Source: SHLQ01 sp964562985 (lineage in GTDB: Bacteria > Actinomycetota > Acidimicrobiia > Acidimicrobiales > SHLQ01). Taken from it: a DNA stretch of 14,982 nucleotides. Positions 14,627-14,982 of this stretch are shown here, piece by piece. Under the pieces are notes generated by a model that was not told where the DNA came from, did not search any database, and saw only the letters and a program-made list of their open reading frames with translations. The DNA lies in contig CAZLWE010000073.1 of NCBI GenBank assembly GCA_964562985.1, positions 1 through 14,982 on the forward strand. The letters run 5' to 3'. Within the stretch, counting starts at the first letter, position 1, and every line of letters starts with the position of its first letter. The translations under genes and the position numbers were made by a program.

Positions 14627-14982
14627 ATGAAATGGCGCGCGACACTAGTATTTGCTGCCGCATTGATGTTTGGATTGTTCTCGATCCAACCTGCGGGAGC
14701 ACAGGATTCAGCGGGAGGCTGCGGCAGCGACGCGAACTTCCCGGGAGCTACCAGCACCGACAGCGATGGCGACGGCGTAACCGATGCTGCGGAACTTGCG
14801 GCTGGCACCGACGTCTGTGTCCCAGACGCTCCAGCGCCTACCACCACCGCAGCGCCTGCGACGACCGCAGCGCCTACGACCACCGCAGCGCCTGCGACCA
14901 CCGCAGCGCCTACGACGACCGTAGCGACTACCACGGTTTGTGGTGTGGCTGTAGCGAACTACAACGCCGCGACTGCTGACAC
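14627..14982 (+). CDS. Secreted protein with Ca-binding-like motif and Pro/Thr/Ala repeats (partial)
   Basis: The frame stays open to the window end, giving 118 residues of an incomplete protein. The start is well supported: AGGAG (14615-14619) lies seven bases before the ATG. Residues 1-25 form a signal peptide (MKWR, hydrophobic core LVFAAALMFGLFSI, then PAGA with probable cleavage before QDS). Residues 45-56 read DSDGDGVTDAAE, fitting the DxDxDGxxDxxE calcium-binding loop of thrombospondin type 3 and related repeats. Residues 71-100 are five six-residue repeats (P-T/A-T-T-T/A-A type), a likely extended wall-spanning or glycosylated linker. Cys32, Cys64 and Cys105 may form disulfides. The C-terminal domain is outside the window, so function is unknown: an adhesin-like surface protein or a wall-active enzyme fed by FtsEX are both possible. 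Confidence 0.85.
   Translation, partial: MKWRATLVFAAALMFGLFSIQPAGAQDSAGGCGSDANFPGATSTDSDGDGVTDAAELAAGTDVCVPDAPAPTTTAAPATTAAPTTTAAPATTAAPTTTVATTTVCGVAVANYNAATAD
14837..14926 (+). repeat. Five 18-bp tandem repeats in the secreted protein gene
   Basis: Five consecutive 18-bp units start at 14837, 14855, 14873, 14891 and 14909. Each begins CCT and ends ACCGCAGCG (the last ends ACCGTAGCG). Units 1, 3 and 5 encode P-T-T-T-x-A and units 2 and 4 encode P-A-T-T-A-A, so the array alternates between two unit types. The period is a multiple of three, so copy-number change would keep the frame. Confidence 0.9.

Noticed and set aside
14497..14934. Minus-strand open frame with Val/Ala/Gly repeats
   Set aside because: It is the antisense reading of the 18-bp tandem array. 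The plus frame has a signal peptide and a good ribosome-binding site.

Overview
The window looks like chromosomal DNA of a moderately high-GC actinobacterium. Three things point there: the gene order (ComF-like protein, long-form ribosome hibernation factor, secA, prfB, ftsE, ftsX), the use of GTG starts, and a secreted protein with Pro/Thr/Ala repeats of a kind often seen in Acidimicrobiia. The class-level placement is an inference; the phylum-level one rests on synteny and protein motifs.

Layout. Positions 1-368 hold no convincing gene. They contain a repeat-rich, palindromic intergenic tract with two identical 55-bp copies. A ComF-type phosphoribosyltransferase (369-1001) and hpf (1085-1633) follow. 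Next comes a tightly packed six-gene cassette (1773-8789) in which every junction overlaps: UDP-glucose 6-dehydrogenase, GT-A (family 2) glycosyltransferase, GT-B (family 4) glycosyltransferase, Wzy/O-antigen-ligase-like membrane protein, sulfotransferase and Wzx-like flippase. A 171-bp gap with several symmetrical elements then leads into the housekeeping block secA (8961-11747), prfB (11757-12872), ftsE (12869-13546) and ftsX (13543-14445). A 181-bp hairpin-rich intergenic stretch precedes a secreted protein gene (14627 onward) that runs off the window.

How the genes may work together. The six-gene cassette reads as a small Wzx/Wzy-type polysaccharide unit. Ugd makes UDP-glucuronate, two glycosyltransferases add sugars, the flippase exports the lipid-linked repeat, the Wzy/ligase-like protein polymerises or transfers it, and the sulfotransferase could sulfate it. 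This predicts a polyanionic, possibly sulfated, surface glycan. No priming sugar-phosphate transferase or chain-length regulator is present, so those must lie elsewhere. The cassette lies between hpf and secA, which are usually close together in Actinobacteria, and so looks like an accessory insertion into a conserved core block. SecA (protein export), RF2 (termination at UGA/UAA) and FtsEX (division-linked ABC complex controlling wall hydrolases) are ordinary core genes. All genes are on the + strand.
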